From Clostridium novyi NT (lineage in GTDB: Bacteria; Bacillota; Clostridia; Clostridiales; Clostridiaceae): a stretch of 64,000 bases of DNA. Positions within the stretch are counted from its first letter, which is position 1, and every line of letters begins with the position of its first letter. The stretch is taken from positions 868,001-932,000 of the forward strand of contig NC_008593.1 of assembly GCF_000014125.1 (NCBI RefSeq). Reading direction: 5' to 3'. Shown here piece after piece: positions 28,862 to 38,725 of the stretch. The translations under genes and the position numbers were made by a program. The notes beneath the pieces are model-generated. The model saw nothing but the letters and a program-made list of their open reading frames with translations, was not told the DNA's origin and made no database searches.

Positions 28862-29659
28862 ATGAGTGAAGCAATAGTAATAACATCAGGAAAGGGTGGA
28901 GTAGGAAAAACTACTACTACAGCTAACATAGGTACTGCACTTGCTTCTCTTGGCAAGAAGGTAGTTGTTGTTGATGGAGATACAGGACTTAGAAATTTAG
29001 ATGTTCTAATGGGTCTTGAAAATAGAATAGTATTTACACTACTAGATGTTATAGAAGAAAGATGTAGAATTAAACAAGCTCTTATTAAAGATAAGAGATT
29101 CCCTAATTTATGTTTATTACCTACAGCTCAAACAAGAGATAAAAATGATGTAAGTCCAGAACAAATGCTTAATTTAGTAAAAACACTAAAAGAGGAATTT
29201 GATTATGTAATAATAGATTCACCAGCAGGAATTGAACAAGGCTTTGAAAATGCTATAATAGGTGCTGACAAAGCATTAGTTGTAGTTAATCCAGAAGTTA
29301 CTTCAGTTAGAGATGCTGATAGAGTAATTGGAAAATTAGATGCAAAAGGAATAGATGATCATCGTTTAATAGTAAATAGACTAAGCTATGATATGGTTAA
29401 AAAAGGTGACATGTTAGATGTAAATGATATTTTGGATAGTCTTGCAATTAAGCTTATGGGAGTAGTTCCTATTGATGAAGAAATAACTGTAGCTACAAAC
29501 AAGGGGGAACCTGTAGTTTTAAACAATAAGGCTATTTCGGGTAAAGCATTTACTAATATTGCAAGAAGAATAACTGGAGAAGATATTCCAATTGAAACAT
29601 TTGACAACCATCAATCAGGATTTTTAGCATCTTTAAAGAAAATATTTAATTTAAAATAG
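28862..29659 (+). CDS. minD: Septum site-determining ATPase MinD
   Basis: The protein has 265 residues. The deviant Walker A is SGKGGVGKTTTTANIG at residues 9-24, with VVVDGDTGLRNLD (Walker A') and YVIIDSPAGIEQGF (Walker B). The C-terminal amphipathic membrane-targeting helix is present (FLASLKKIFNLK). It recruits MinC to the membrane and oscillates with MinE. The cluster order is C-D-E. Confidence 0.97.
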   Translation: MSEAIVITSGKGGVGKTTTTANIGTALASLGKKVVVVDGDTGLRNLDVLMGLENRIVFTLLDVIEERCRIKQALIKDKRFPNLCLLPTAQTRDKNDVSPEQMLNLVKTLKEEFDYVIIDSPAGIEQGFENAIIGADKALVVVNPEVTSVRDADRVIGKLDAKGIDDHRLIVNRLSYDMVKKGDMLDVNDILDSLAIKLMGVVPIDEEITVATNKGEPVVLNNKAISGKAFTNIARRITGEDIPIETFDNHQSGFLASLKKIFNLK

Positions 29660-29670
29660 GAGGAAAACAA

Positions 29671-29937
29671 ATGGATTTATTTAAATTATTTTCAGGTAAG
29701 CCTTCCTCTAAAGAAGTTGCAAAAGATAGACTTAAACTTATACTAATTCATGACAGATCAAGTATTGCTCCAGAACTTTTAGAAGTGATGAAAAGCGATA
29801 TTTTAAAGGTTATTTCAAAATATGTAATAATAGATGATGATGAAGTTGAAGTAAGGCTAACTAAGACAGAAGAAGTAGATGCAAGTTCTCCAGCACTTAT
29901 AGCAAGTATACCTATTAAAAAAATGAAACAAAGATAA
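29671..29937 (+). CDS. minE: Cell division topological specificity factor MinE
   Basis: The protein has 88 residues. The anti-MinCD helix region (SKEVAKDRLKLILIHDRSSI) and the topological specificity domain (EVMKSDILKVISKYVIID) are both present, and the N-terminal DLFKLF segment is the membrane-targeting part. It is 11 bp from minD. Its presence means an oscillating Min system rather than the DivIVA-only version of Bacillus. Confidence 0.95.
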   Translation: MDLFKLFSGKPSSKEVAKDRLKLILIHDRSSIAPELLEVMKSDILKVISKYVIIDDDEVEVRLTKTEEVDASSPALIASIPIKKMKQR

Positions 29938-29940
29938 ATT

Positions 29941-29981
29941 AAAAGCTATGCATAAATTTTATATTTCTGCATAGCTTTTTG
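29941..29981 (+). terminator. Terminator after minE
   Basis: The stem AAAAGCTATGCA / TGCATAGCTTTT is followed by a T run. An extended -10 element, TGATATAAT, follows at about 29991 and probably starts the rodA transcript. Confidence 0.85.
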
Positions 29982-30025
29982 TCAGTTATGTGATATAATT
30001 TTTTATATATGATGGAGGGATAGAC

Positions 30026-31144
30026 GTGCTAGATAAGTTCAAGATAAGCAAAAAGTTATTAAGACAATTAGACTTTGGAATTATAATTACATGTGTAATA
30101 ATAGTATTATTTAGTTGTTTAAATATATATAGTGCTACATATAGAACTGTAGGTATTTATTATGCTAAATTACAGTTTTTATGGATGATCGTAGGTGCAA
30201 TAGTCATATATATTATACTTCTTGAAGATTACGTCATAATAGGAAATTACGCAGGTATTATCTATTGGGCAGGAATAGTGTTATTAATACTAAATGACTT
30301 CGTACTTGGAAGTACACATAAAGGTGCTAAAGGATGGATTGGAATAGGTTCTCGTGCTATTCAGCCTTCAGAGTTTGCAAAGCTGGGAATGATTATAATG
30401 CTTGCAAAACTTTGGGATGATATAGATGGAAAAATAAATGAACCTAAAAACTTCTTTAAAGTAGCTTTTTATGCTATTTTACCAATGACACTTATAGTAA
30501 TACAACCTGATATGGGAATGACTATGGTTACATTCTTTATAGCCTTAGGTATATTCTTTATAGGTGGACTTGATTTAAAAGTAATACTAGGTGGACTTGT
30601 AAGTATTTTTATAGTTATTGTAGGAGTATGGAATTCACCATTAATGCCTGCTTATTGGAAAGGAAGACTAACATCTTTCATAAATCCAGAGGCGCATGTT
30701 CAAGGATTAACATATCAGCTTAAGCAATCTATAATGGGAATAGGTTCAGGAAATATACTTGGAGAAGGATTTCGAAAGGGATTACAAGTTGCAGGAAACA
30801 ATATTCCAGAGGCACATACAGATTTTATATTTGCTGTAGTTGGAGAAGAATGGGGACTTATAGGAGCTATATTCCTATTGTTTTTATATGGATTCTTAGT
30901 TTATAGATTTATAAAGATAGCAAAAAATTCAAAAGATATCTTTGGAACAATAATAACCGTTGGAGTTGTTTCAACATTTTTATTTTCAATATTACAAAAC
31001 ATAGGTATGACAATAGGTCTTATGCCTATTACTGGTATAACATTACCCCTCATGAGTTATGGAGGTAGTTCCATTTTATCCAATTGTATGTCTATAGGAT
31101 TAGTTTTAAATATAGGGATGAGAAGAAAGAAAATTAACTTTTAA
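30026..31144 (+). CDS. rodA: RodA, SEDS peptidoglycan glycosyltransferase
   Basis: The protein has 372 residues with about 10 membrane helices. The start is a GTG at 30026 after ATGGAGGG. Family motifs include [28 protein letters not shown] and [10 protein letters not shown], and the ending [20 protein letters not shown] is typical of FtsW/RodA/SpoVE. It polymerises lipid II into glycan strands with a class B PBP. The location next to min and mre genes favours RodA over FtsW or SpoVE. Confidence 0.94.
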
Positions 31145-31164
31145 TAGAATTAGGGGGAATCAAG

Positions 31165-31536
31165 ATGCAAATAGCGTTAATAGCACATGATGGAAAAAAG
31201 GATGACATGATTGATTTAGTTAGTAGGTATAAGAATGTATTTGAAGAGCATGAATTGTTTGCTACAGGAACTACAGGAAAACTTATAAATGAAAAAACAG
31301 GATTAAATGTTACAAGATTTTTATCAGGTCCACTTGGAGGAGATCAACAAATAGGAGCAAAAGTAGCAGTAGGTGAAATGGATATGATTATATTTTTAAG
31401 AGATCCTCTAACAGCACAACCCCATGAACCAGATGTGTCAGCATTACTTAGAATATGTGATGTTCACTACATACCATTAGCTACAAATGTAGGTTCAGCT
31501 GAGGTATTTATAAAAGCGCTTTCAGTAAAAAGATAA
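31165..31536 (+). CDS. mgsA: Methylglyoxal synthase
   Basis: The protein has 123 residues. It carries [24 protein letters not shown] (phosphate-binding), [16 protein letters not shown] and the catalytic-region [15 protein letters not shown]. It converts dihydroxyacetone phosphate to methylglyoxal, a glycolytic overflow route. AGGGGGAA lies before the ATG. It is 20 bp after rodA, so probably co-transcribed. Confidence 0.96.
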
Positions 31537-31570
31537 ATTTGTGTAAATAAAGAGTTGATTGGATAAATAA

Positions 31571-31608
31571 AAAAAGGTAGAGACTTTAAATTATCTCTAC
31601 CTTTTTTT
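31571..31608. terminator. Bidirectional terminator between mgsA and the convergent hypothetical gene
   Basis: The stem AAAAAGGTAGAGA / TCTCTACCTTTTT has runs of A before and T after. Confidence 0.93.
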
Positions 31609-32074
31609 ATTTGGAAAATTTATAAACTACTTCATTTTCTTTTATTATCTTGTTAAGCTTAGATTCTATTTTTTCCATTTCTGCATCTATATCATTTAAG
31701 TCATATTTTGAAACATTATAATGAAGATAAATATCTTCAAAAGATTTGGCTATTTTAACTAAGTTTTTATTAGTGTTTATAAATCTTTCGAACTTATTAC
31801 TATTTCGAGCATTTCTAAATTTAGCTATATCATCTTTTATGAATTTTATTACTTGTTCTTCTTTTTCAAAAGTTGCAATAGGCATTGAGTAAGGACATAT
31901 TCTTTCTAAACAGTACAGATTTTTTCTATTAACATGATAGAAATATTTAAATTTTATAGAGTCTATACAAAATTCTACATAGCGAATTGAACCTTTCATT
32001 TTGTATACCTTTGCACCTAAAAGTTCAAGCTGACATTTTAGCATAGATTCTTGTACTGACATATATTTGTCCAC
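31607..32074 (-). CDS. Hypothetical protein (155 residues)
   Basis: The protein has no signal peptide or membrane helix. The N-terminal half is a mixed alpha/beta segment with four cysteines (MLKCQLELLGAKVYKMKG, LERICPYSMPIATFEKEEQ). The C-terminal half is a long charged helix (DIDAEMEKIESKLNKIIKE). I recognise no family. AGGAGGTG lies before the ATG. It is monocistronic. Confidence 0.65.
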   Translation of the reverse strand: MDKYMSVQESMLKCQLELLGAKVYKMKGSIRYVEFCIDSIKFKYFYHVNRKNLYCLERICPYSMPIATFEKEEQVIKFIKDDIAKFRNARNSNKFERFINTNKNLVKIAKSFEDIYLHYNVSKYDLNDIDAEMEKIESKLNKIIKENEVVYKFSK

Positions 32075-32134
32075 AGTAACACCTCCTATCTTAAATATAT
32101 TATAACATATAATATAAGATTAACTATTAATTTC

Positions 32135-33394
32135 CTATAAATAAAAAACTAATAAATATACTGTAGAAATACAAATAGATATTAACATCAATGGAAATCC
32201 TATTTTAAAGTAATCTTTAAAGCTTATTTTATGTCCACTTTTTTCTGCTATGCCGATTACTATTAAGTTTGCAGAAGCACCAACTATAGTTCCATTTCCT
32301 CCAAGACATGATCCTAAAGAAAGGGCAAACCAAAGTGGTAGAACATTCATATGTCCTGCTGTTGCCATAGCCTTTATTAAAGGAATCATAGTAGCTACAA
32401 AAGGAATATTGTCTATAAATGATGATGCAATTGCAGATATCCATAATACTAAAACAGCAGAAAATAATAGGCTACCCTTAGTTAATTCTAAAGTTTTAGC
32501 TGCAAGTATATTCATTAATCCTACTTTTTCTAAAACCCCAGTCATTATAAATAAACCTATGAAGAAAAATAAAGTTCCCCATTCAACTTCTTGAAGTATT
32601 TCTTCAGGATCTGCTTTACTTATTAAAAGAAGAACAGAAGATCCTATTATGGCTATAGTTGCAGATTCAAATCCTAAATATCCATGTACTAAAAATCCTA
32701 AAAGTGTAAAACCTAAAACTACTAAACATTTTTTTAGTAAAACTCTGTCTGTTATTGTTTTTGTTTCATCTAGGTCCATAACTATTTTTTTCTTTTCTTC
32801 AGTGGTGTGAACATCTTTTTTGTAGATGTATTTTATTAAAAATATGTTTATTATGAATATAACTACAACTATTGGTGCTAAGTTTACTATAAAATCCATA
32901 AAACTAAGATTAGCTGCACTACCTATCATAATGTTTGGAGGGTCACCAATTAATGTTGCGGTACCTCCGATATTTGATGACAGAATTTCAGACATTAAAA
33001 AGGGGATGGGGTTAGTATCCAAAGTTTTTGTAACAACTAAAGTTACTGGAACTAGTAATAAAACAGTGGTTACATTGTCTAAAAGTGCTGAAAAAGTAAA
33101 TGTAATCAGTGAAAATACTACAAGTAAAGTAATGGGATTACCTTTTGATAGCTTGGTTGCTTTAATGGCTACGTATTCAAAAATTCCAGTGCGTTTTGTG
33201 ATGTTGACAATTATCATCATAGATACTAGTAGACCAATTGTATTAAAGTCAACTTTTGCAAAAGCTTCTGCTTGGCTTATAAATCCAAAAAGTAACATTA
33301 AAGAAGCCCCAAATAAAGCTGCTACTACTCTATTAAGTTTTTCACTAATAATTAATGAATAAACTGCTAAAAATATAATTGTTGGTATTAGCAT
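32135..33394 (-). CDS. ArsB/NhaD/SLC13-superfamily ion permease
   Basis: The protein has 419 residues from the ATG at 33394, chosen because AAAGGAGGA lies 5 nt upstream. It has about 11-12 membrane helices. The signature stretches ALLDNVTTVLLLVPVTLV and IGGTATLIGDPPNIMIGSAA, and the second-half repeat IDNIPFVATMIPLIKA plus GGNGTIVGASANLI, define the ion transporter superfamily (P-protein/ArsB/NhaD). The substrate could be arsenite, sodium/proton or a dicarboxylate. No ars regulator or ATPase is adjacent, so the P-protein-like permease label is safest. Confidence 0.9.
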   Translation of the reverse strand: MLIPTIIFLAVYSLIISEKLNRVVAALFGASLMLLFGFISQAEAFAKVDFNTIGLLVSMMIIVNITKRTGIFEYVAIKATKLSKGNPITLLVVFSLITFTFSALLDNVTTVLLLVPVTLVVTKTLDTNPIPFLMSEILSSNIGGTATLIGDPPNIMIGSAANLSFMDFIVNLAPIVVVIFIINIFLIKYIYKKDVHTTEEKKKIVMDLDETKTITDRVLLKKCLVVLGFTLLGFLVHGYLGFESATIAIIGSSVLLLISKADPEEILQEVEWGTLFFFIGLFIMTGVLEKVGLMNILAAKTLELTKGSLLFSAVLVLWISAIASSFIDNIPFVATMIPLIKAMATAGHMNVLPLWFALSLGSCLGGNGTIVGASANLIVIGIAEKSGHKISFKDYFKIGFPLMLISICISTVYLLVFYL

Positions 33395-33537
33395 ATAAAT
33401 CCTCCTTTTCATTTGTATATAACTATTAAATTATATCACATATATATGAATAAATGTTAAAATATACGAAAATATGGATATATTATTAAAATGGTAAGTT
33501 TGGTACATTCATATGATACAAATGAAAAAGAAATAAC

Positions 33538-34869
33538 CTATTTTACATATTCAGTATGAAGATATTTATGTGCTTTTTCTCCATAAGGTTCTCCTAAAAA
33601 TTCCTCATATATTTTTAAAACATAAGGATTTTCATGTGATTTTCTTAAAGTTTTATGTCTATCCTCTGAGTAAAGAGCTTCCGAACGTTTTTGTATTATA
33701 TTGCAATGGTTTTTTATAAATGGTTGCATTCCGGAACCAATACATCCACCTTGACATGCCATTATTTCAATTAGATGATAATTTTTTTCACCGTTTCTAA
33801 TGGAATTTAAAAGCTCACGAGCAGTTGCAAGACCATTTGCTATAGCTATTTTTATTTTTTCTCCGTTAATTTCTACTTCCGCCTCTTTAAGTCCATTAAG
33901 ACCACGAACACCTTTAAACTCTAAAGCTGGAATGGTTTCATTTGTAATCAGTTCATATGCTGTACGAATTGCAGCTTCTGCCACTCCACCAGAAGTTCCA
34001 AAAATTGTTCCAGCACCTGATGATTCTCCAAGAGGTTTATCAAAGTCATCATCTTCTAAAGAATTAAAATCTATATTGTTTTCTTTTATAAGTTCTGCAA
34101 GCTCTTGTGTGCTAATAACAATATCTACATCTCGAGTTCCATCAGTTGTCATTTCAGGTCTTGCAGCTTCATATTTTTTAGCAAGACAAGGCATTATAGA
34201 AACCACTATAATATCTTTAGGTTCTATATTCATTTTTTGTGCAAAATAAGTTTTGGCTATAGTTCCAAACATTTGTTGAGGTGATTTACAACTTGAAGGT
34301 ATATCAGCAAGATCTCTGAAATCGTGTTCAAAGAAGTTTATCCATCCAGGACAACAACTTGTAAGTATAGGAAGCTTACCTCCATGTTTAAGTCTGTGAG
34401 CAAATTCAGTTGCTTCTTCCATTATGGTTAAATCCGCAGCAAAATCTGTATCAAAAACTTTATCAAAGCCAATAGCACGAAGAGCAGCTACCATTTTTCC
34501 AGTTACTAAAGTACCAGGTTCCAATCCAAAATATTCTCCAAGAGTTGCACGAATGGCAGGAGCAACTTGAGTAATAACCAATTTATCCTTTTGATTAAGA
34601 GCTTTTTTAGCTTCTGATATAAAGTTTATTTTAGGAAGTGCACCCATTGGACATGCTGATATACATTGACCGCATTTAACGCACTTAGTTGTATCGATAA
34701 CATGTCTTTCTTTAACTTTACCGGATATACAGGAAACAGGACATACTCTAGCGCATTTTGTACATCCTACACATTTTTCTGTTATTTGAAAGTAAAAAAT
34801 ATCATTTAAATCAGTATTTGATTCGGTACAAGAAGTATTTGTTTTATTTTTATTAGATGAATCTATCAT
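33538..34869 (-). CDS. [FeFe]-hydrogenase-like protein with two 4Fe-4S clusters
   Basis: The protein has 443 residues from the ATG at 34869 after AAAGGAGGA. Two ferredoxin motifs, CVGCTKCARVCP and CVKCGQCISACP, precede the H-cluster domain. H-cluster motifs are LTSCCPGWINFFE, SIMPCLAKKYEAARPE and EIMACQGGCIGSGMQPF. The last differs from the usual GGCxxGGGQP. The C-terminus has the hydrogenase small-subunit-like RKSHENPYVLKIYEEFLGEP. It lacks the 2Fe-2S and histidine-ligated clusters of the large HydA, so it is a short monomeric type, possibly sensory or ferredoxin-linked. Activity is likely but not certain. Confidence 0.88.
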   Translation of the reverse strand: MIDSSNKNKTNTSCTESNTDLNDIFYFQITEKCVGCTKCARVCPVSCISGKVKERHVIDTTKCVKCGQCISACPMGALPKINFISEAKKALNQKDKLVITQVAPAIRATLGEYFGLEPGTLVTGKMVAALRAIGFDKVFDTDFAADLTIMEEATEFAHRLKHGGKLPILTSCCPGWINFFEHDFRDLADIPSSCKSPQQMFGTIAKTYFAQKMNIEPKDIIVVSIMPCLAKKYEAARPEMTTDGTRDVDIVISTQELAELIKENNIDFNSLEDDDFDKPLGESSGAGTIFGTSGGVAEAAIRTAYELITNETIPALEFKGVRGLNGLKEAEVEINGEKIKIAIANGLATARELLNSIRNGEKNYHLIEIMACQGGCIGSGMQPFIKNHCNIIQKRSEALYSEDRHKTLRKSHENPYVLKIYEEFLGEPYGEKAHKYLHTEYVK

Positions 34870-35138
34870 AATAAGATCCTCCTTTGGCATAAATTAAAAT
34901 GATTGTTATAAATATAACGATATCATATTTTATAATTTATTCAATGGTTATGTAGAAAAATCCTTTTAAAAAATAAGAATATTCTACAAATAAGTGTATG
35001 AATTCGTTTTCAAAATTAAAAAATTCACAATCTATTACATGAAAAATTATTTATACAAAATGTATTTTCTGAATAATAAGTGACATAAATTCCATTATAA
35101 GGTATAATTGTAATGAGTAATTAAGCGAGGTGATTAAC

Positions 35139-35648
35139 TTGTTACATTATGAAAAATCTTCCATAGTACTTATGGTTCAAAGTTCTCATAAAGTATTTTG
35201 TTATTATACAATTTCTCCTATGACAATTAAAGATTTTCAAGATATTTATGGAGAGGATTCATGGAAAAATTCTAAACCTGTTTTAAAAGTTTATGAGGTG
35301 GATGAAGGAAAATCAAAAGAAGTTGAAATGATTTATTTAGATGTATTTGCTGATAATTGGTATATAAATTTAACTAAAGCTAATGTACACGTATTTGTAA
35401 AGCTAGGAAGGTTACTTCCAAATAATAAATTTGTATCTATTGCAATGTCAAATACAGTTGTAACACCAAGAGATTCAGAGTCTTACAATAGAGATATTTG
35501 TTATATAGATGTTTCTAAGGATTATGATGACAATACTAGTGAAGTGATACCAGTTTCTGATGATGAATATGAATATAAAACTAGACATAATGAACCAAAA
35601 CCATATCCATTTAATAGTTCAAAAAAAAATACAAATATAATCCATTAA
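35139..35648 (+). CDS. DUF4912 protein, apparently frameshifted near its 3' end
   Basis: The start is the TTG at 35139, 6 nt after GAGGTG; an upstream GTG overlaps that box. The frame gives 169 residues with a DUF4912 core (VLMVQSSHKVFCYYTISP, VFVKLGRLLPNNKFVSIAMSN). The frame ends shortly after a run of nine A residues (about 35621). Adding one A would continue it as NPLIYNSEKNSYDSDLDKYF to a stop at 35738-35740. DUF4912 proteins are typically encoded next to GH57 enzymes, as here, and may bind sugars. The truncation may be a mutation, a sequencing slip or a slippage site. Confidence 0.8.
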   Translation: MLHYEKSSIVLMVQSSHKVFCYYTISPMTIKDFQDIYGEDSWKNSKPVLKVYEVDEGKSKEVEMIYLDVFADNWYINLTKANVHVFVKLGRLLPNNKFVSIAMSNTVVTPRDSESYNRDICYIDVSKDYDDNTSEVIPVSDDEYEYKTRHNEPKPYPFNSSKKNTNIIH

Positions 35649-35764
35649 TATACAATTCAGAAAAAAATTCCTATGATTCGGACTTAGATAAGTATTTCCA
35701 AAAAGTTTTAAGTGAATATATGATAGGATCATCAAGATAAATTATTTTTAAGGGAGATGATAAT

Positions 35765-37345
35765 TTGAAAAAAGGATATGTATCATTAATATTGCATAGC
35801 CATATGCCTTTTGTAAGACATCCAGAGCAAGAGGATTCTCTAGAGGAAAGATGGCTCTTTGAGGCTATGAGTGAATGTTATATACCATTAATAAATGTAT
35901 ATGATAATTTAATTAAAGATAATATAAAGTTTAAAATTACAATGTCTATAACACCTCCTCTTATGTCCATGCTAGAAGATGAATATTTAAATGAGAGGTA
36001 TTTAAATTATTTAGAGCAATCAATAGACCTTTCAGAAAATGAAATTATAAGAACTAAGGATAATGAAGAACTTAATAAGTTAGCATACTTTTATAATGAT
36101 AGATTTAAAAAGATACTTGATATATACAATAAATATGATAGAAGACTTATGAACGCCTTTAGAAAATTTGATAGGTTAGGAGTCTTAGAAATATTAACTT
36201 GTTCGGCTACACATGCACTTTTACCATTGCTTACAATAAATCCGGAAACCATAGAAGCACAAATAGCAACTGCTGTTCAATCATATACAGAGTGTGTAGG
36301 ACATAAACCTAGGGGGATATGGTTACCTGAATGTGCGTATACTTACGATTTAGATAAAATACTTAAAAAATATGGTATAAAATATTTTATATCTGAAAGT
36401 AAAGCCATATTAAATGCATCTCCTAAACCTAAATATGGAACATACACTCCTATTTCAACTCATAATGGTATATGTGTATTCGGAAGAGATATGGAGTCTT
36501 CAAGACAAGTATGGAGTAGTTTCATGGGATACCCTGGAGATTTTAATTATAGAGAATTCTATAGAGATATTGGATATGAAGCTCCTATGGAATATATAGC
36601 ACCTTACATTAATAGAGGTGGAATTAGAATTGATACAGGAATAAAATATTATAAAATAACTGGAAAGACAGACAATAAACAATATTATAATAGAGAAATG
36701 GCAATGAAAAAGGTAAGAGATCATGCGGGACACTTTGCTGATGGAAGAAACGCTCAACTAGAATACGCAAAAGAACACATGGATGTTTCTCCTTTAATAG
36801 TTTGTCCTTATGACACTGAGTTATATGGACATTGGTGGTTTGAAGGTCCAGATTTTATAAATGAGTTTATAAGAATGTCAGCAGAAGATTGGACTAAATA
36901 TGAATTAACAACTCCTTATCATTATATAAAGGAAAATCCTATTGTACAATGTTCAAGTCCATGTCCTTCTACTTGGGGAGAAAATAGTGATTATTCTGTT
37001 TGGTTAAATCCTTCTAATCACTGGATATATAGAAAACTTCATAGAAGTGAACAAGCTATGATAAGACTTGCAAATACTTATAAAGAACCCGATGAAATAA
37101 CAAAGAGAGCATTAAATCAAGCTGCAAGGGAGCTTATGCTCGCAGAATCATCAGATTGGCCATTTATTATAAAAAATAATACTACTGTTGAATATGCAGT
37201 AAGAAGGGTAAACTCACATATAAGTAGATTTAATAAAATCTATGAAGATATAAGTAGAAATTCAATAGATACTAAATGGTTAAGTAATATAGAAAGTTTA
37301 GATAACATATTTCCAAATATAGATTATAGAATTTATAGTTCATAA
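35765..37345 (+). CDS. GH57 family 1,4-alpha-glucan branching enzyme
   Basis: The protein has 526 residues. The GH57 motifs are SLILHSHMPFVRHPEQED (motif 1), GIWLPECAYTYD with nucleophile E189, and CPYDTELYGHWWFEGPDF with the acid/base D350. A C-terminal DUF1957 helical domain follows. It makes alpha-1,6 branches in glycogen-like glucan. The start is a TTG at 35765 after GGGAGATGA. The upstream DUF4912 gene is 25 bp away, a pairing that is usual in clostridia and points to storage-glucan metabolism. Confidence 0.92.
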   Translation: MKKGYVSLILHSHMPFVRHPEQEDSLEERWLFEAMSECYIPLINVYDNLIKDNIKFKITMSITPPLMSMLEDEYLNERYLNYLEQSIDLSENEIIRTKDNEELNKLAYFYNDRFKKILDIYNKYDRRLMNAFRKFDRLGVLEILTCSATHALLPLLTINPETIEAQIATAVQSYTECVGHKPRGIWLPECAYTYDLDKILKKYGIKYFISESKAILNASPKPKYGTYTPISTHNGICVFGRDMESSRQVWSSFMGYPGDFNYREFYRDIGYEAPMEYIAPYINRGGIRIDTGIKYYKITGKTDNKQYYNREMAMKKVRDHAGHFADGRNAQLEYAKEHMDVSPLIVCPYDTELYGHWWFEGPDFINEFIRMSAEDWTKYELTTPYHYIKENPIVQCSSPCPSTWGENSDYSVWLNPSNHWIYRKLHRSEQAMIRLANTYKEPDEITKRALNQAARELMLAESSDWPFIIKNNTTVEYAVRRVNSHISRFNKIYEDISRNSIDTKWLSNIESLDNIFPNIDYRIYSS

Positions 37346-37358
37346 CATTAAGATTAAA

Positions 37359-37397
37359 GCATTAGAATCAAGTTTTTTTGATTTTAATGCCTTTTTT
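37359..37397 (+). terminator. Terminator of the DUF4912-GH57 operon
   Basis: The stem GCATTAGAATCA / TGATTTTAATGC is followed by a T run. Confidence 0.88.
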
Positions 37398-37471
37398 CTT
37401 AATATAACTTTTTATTTTAGTAAAGTTAACTTATAATAGTTTTTATAAATTAAATTTTAAAAGGAGAATAT

Positions 37472-38725
37472 ATGGATAAAAGCATTTTTGACTTAAATAA
37501 ATATACTTTAGAAAACGGTATTAATTTAATAACAATAAAAAAAGATACTCAACTAGCATCTATTAACTTAGGGGTAAAAATAGGTTCTATATATGAAAAA
37601 AAAGAAAATAGAGGAATTGCCCACTTTGTTGAACATATGCTATTTAAAGGTACTAAAAATAGAAATAATGAAAAATTAAATGAGGAATTAGAGGCAAGGG
37701 CAGGAGAGTATAATGCATATACTGATTATACATCTACTGTGTATAGTATAACTGCTTTAAGAGAAGAATTTATAAAATCCTTAGAACTAATTTCAGACAT
37801 GGTTAAAAACTCTAACTTTCCACAGGAAGAATTAGAAAAGGAAAGAGGGGTTATATTAGCAGAGATTAGGACTAGCAAAGATGATATAGAGGATTATAGT
37901 TATAGAAAGACAATGGAATGTGCATTTAAAGAAAGTCCTATAAGAATAAATACAATAGGTACAGATGAAAGTGTAAAATCATTTAATAGGGAGAATTTAC
38001 TTAAGTTTTATAAATCTTATTATGTACCTAACAATGTATATATAACCGTAGTATCATCAATGGAACATGATTATGTGTTTCAATTAGTAAAAGAATGCTT
38101 TTCAAATTGGGATTCAAAAAAAGTTATAATGGAAGATATAATTTGCGAAAAAAATATTCCCCTTAAAAAGTATTCCTATAAGAAAGATATAGAGCAAAGC
38201 ACCATAATATATTTATATACATTTCATAATTTAAGTAAAAAAGAGGAATTAGCACTTAGAATATTAAATTATAAATTAGGAGAAAGTGCAAATTCATTAT
38301 TATTTAGAAAATTAAGAGAAGAAAAGGGACTTGCATATGATGTGTATTCAGAATTAGATGCAACTAAAAATGTTAAAATACTAAATATTTATACTGCGGT
38401 AAATGAAGAGGATGTAGATGAAAGTATAAATGTTATAGAAAATACAATAAATGATATAATTAATAAGAAGATAATTTTAGATGATACAAGTATAGCACTT
38501 ATGAAAAAGGTTTTAAAAACAGCTGTAGTTCAGACATTAGAAGATTCAACTGAACTTGGAAACTATATTCTTCATCAAGTAATGGACAATGAAGATATAT
38601 ATGAATTCGTAGATGATATGAATAATATGAAAACTATAAAGGGGGAGGACATATATAAGGTTGCAGAAAAAGTTTTAAAAAATCCTACAATACACATATT
38701 ACTTAGCGAAAAGAGTGATACGTAA
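37472..38725 (+). CDS. M16B family metallopeptidase (processing peptidase-like)
   Basis: The protein has 417 residues, the half-size M16B form. HFVEH at residues 51-55 is the inverted zinc motif, with a downstream glutamate in KERGVILAEIRTS. The second domain carries RKLREEKGLAYDVYSE, the conserved substrate-binding R/Y region. Such peptidases usually act as homodimers on short peptides. AAGGAG lies before the ATG. The stop overlaps the recX start by one base (TAATG). Confidence 0.93.
   Translation: MDKSIFDLNKYTLENGINLITIKKDTQLASINLGVKIGSIYEKKENRGIAHFVEHMLFKGTKNRNNEKLNEELEARAGEYNAYTDYTSTVYSITALREEFIKSLELISDMVKNSNFPQEELEKERGVILAEIRTSKDDIEDYSYRKTMECAFKESPIRINTIGTDESVKSFNRENLLKFYKSYYVPNNVYITVVSSMEHDYVFQLVKECFSNWDSKKVIMEDIICEKNIPLKKYSYKKDIEQSTIIYLYTFHNLSKKEELALRILNYKLGESANSLLFRKLREEKGLAYDVYSELDATKNVKILNIYTAVNEEDVDESINVIENTINDIINKKIILDDTSIALMKKVLKTAVVQTLEDSTELGNYILHQVMDNEDIYEFVDDMNNMKTIKGEDIYKVAEKVLKNPTIHILLSEKSDT

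Noticed and set aside
32229..33362. Long open frames on the plus strand opposite the permease gene
   Set aside because: They are antisense shadows of a well-defined membrane protein gene, lack ribosome binding sites and have no coherent product.
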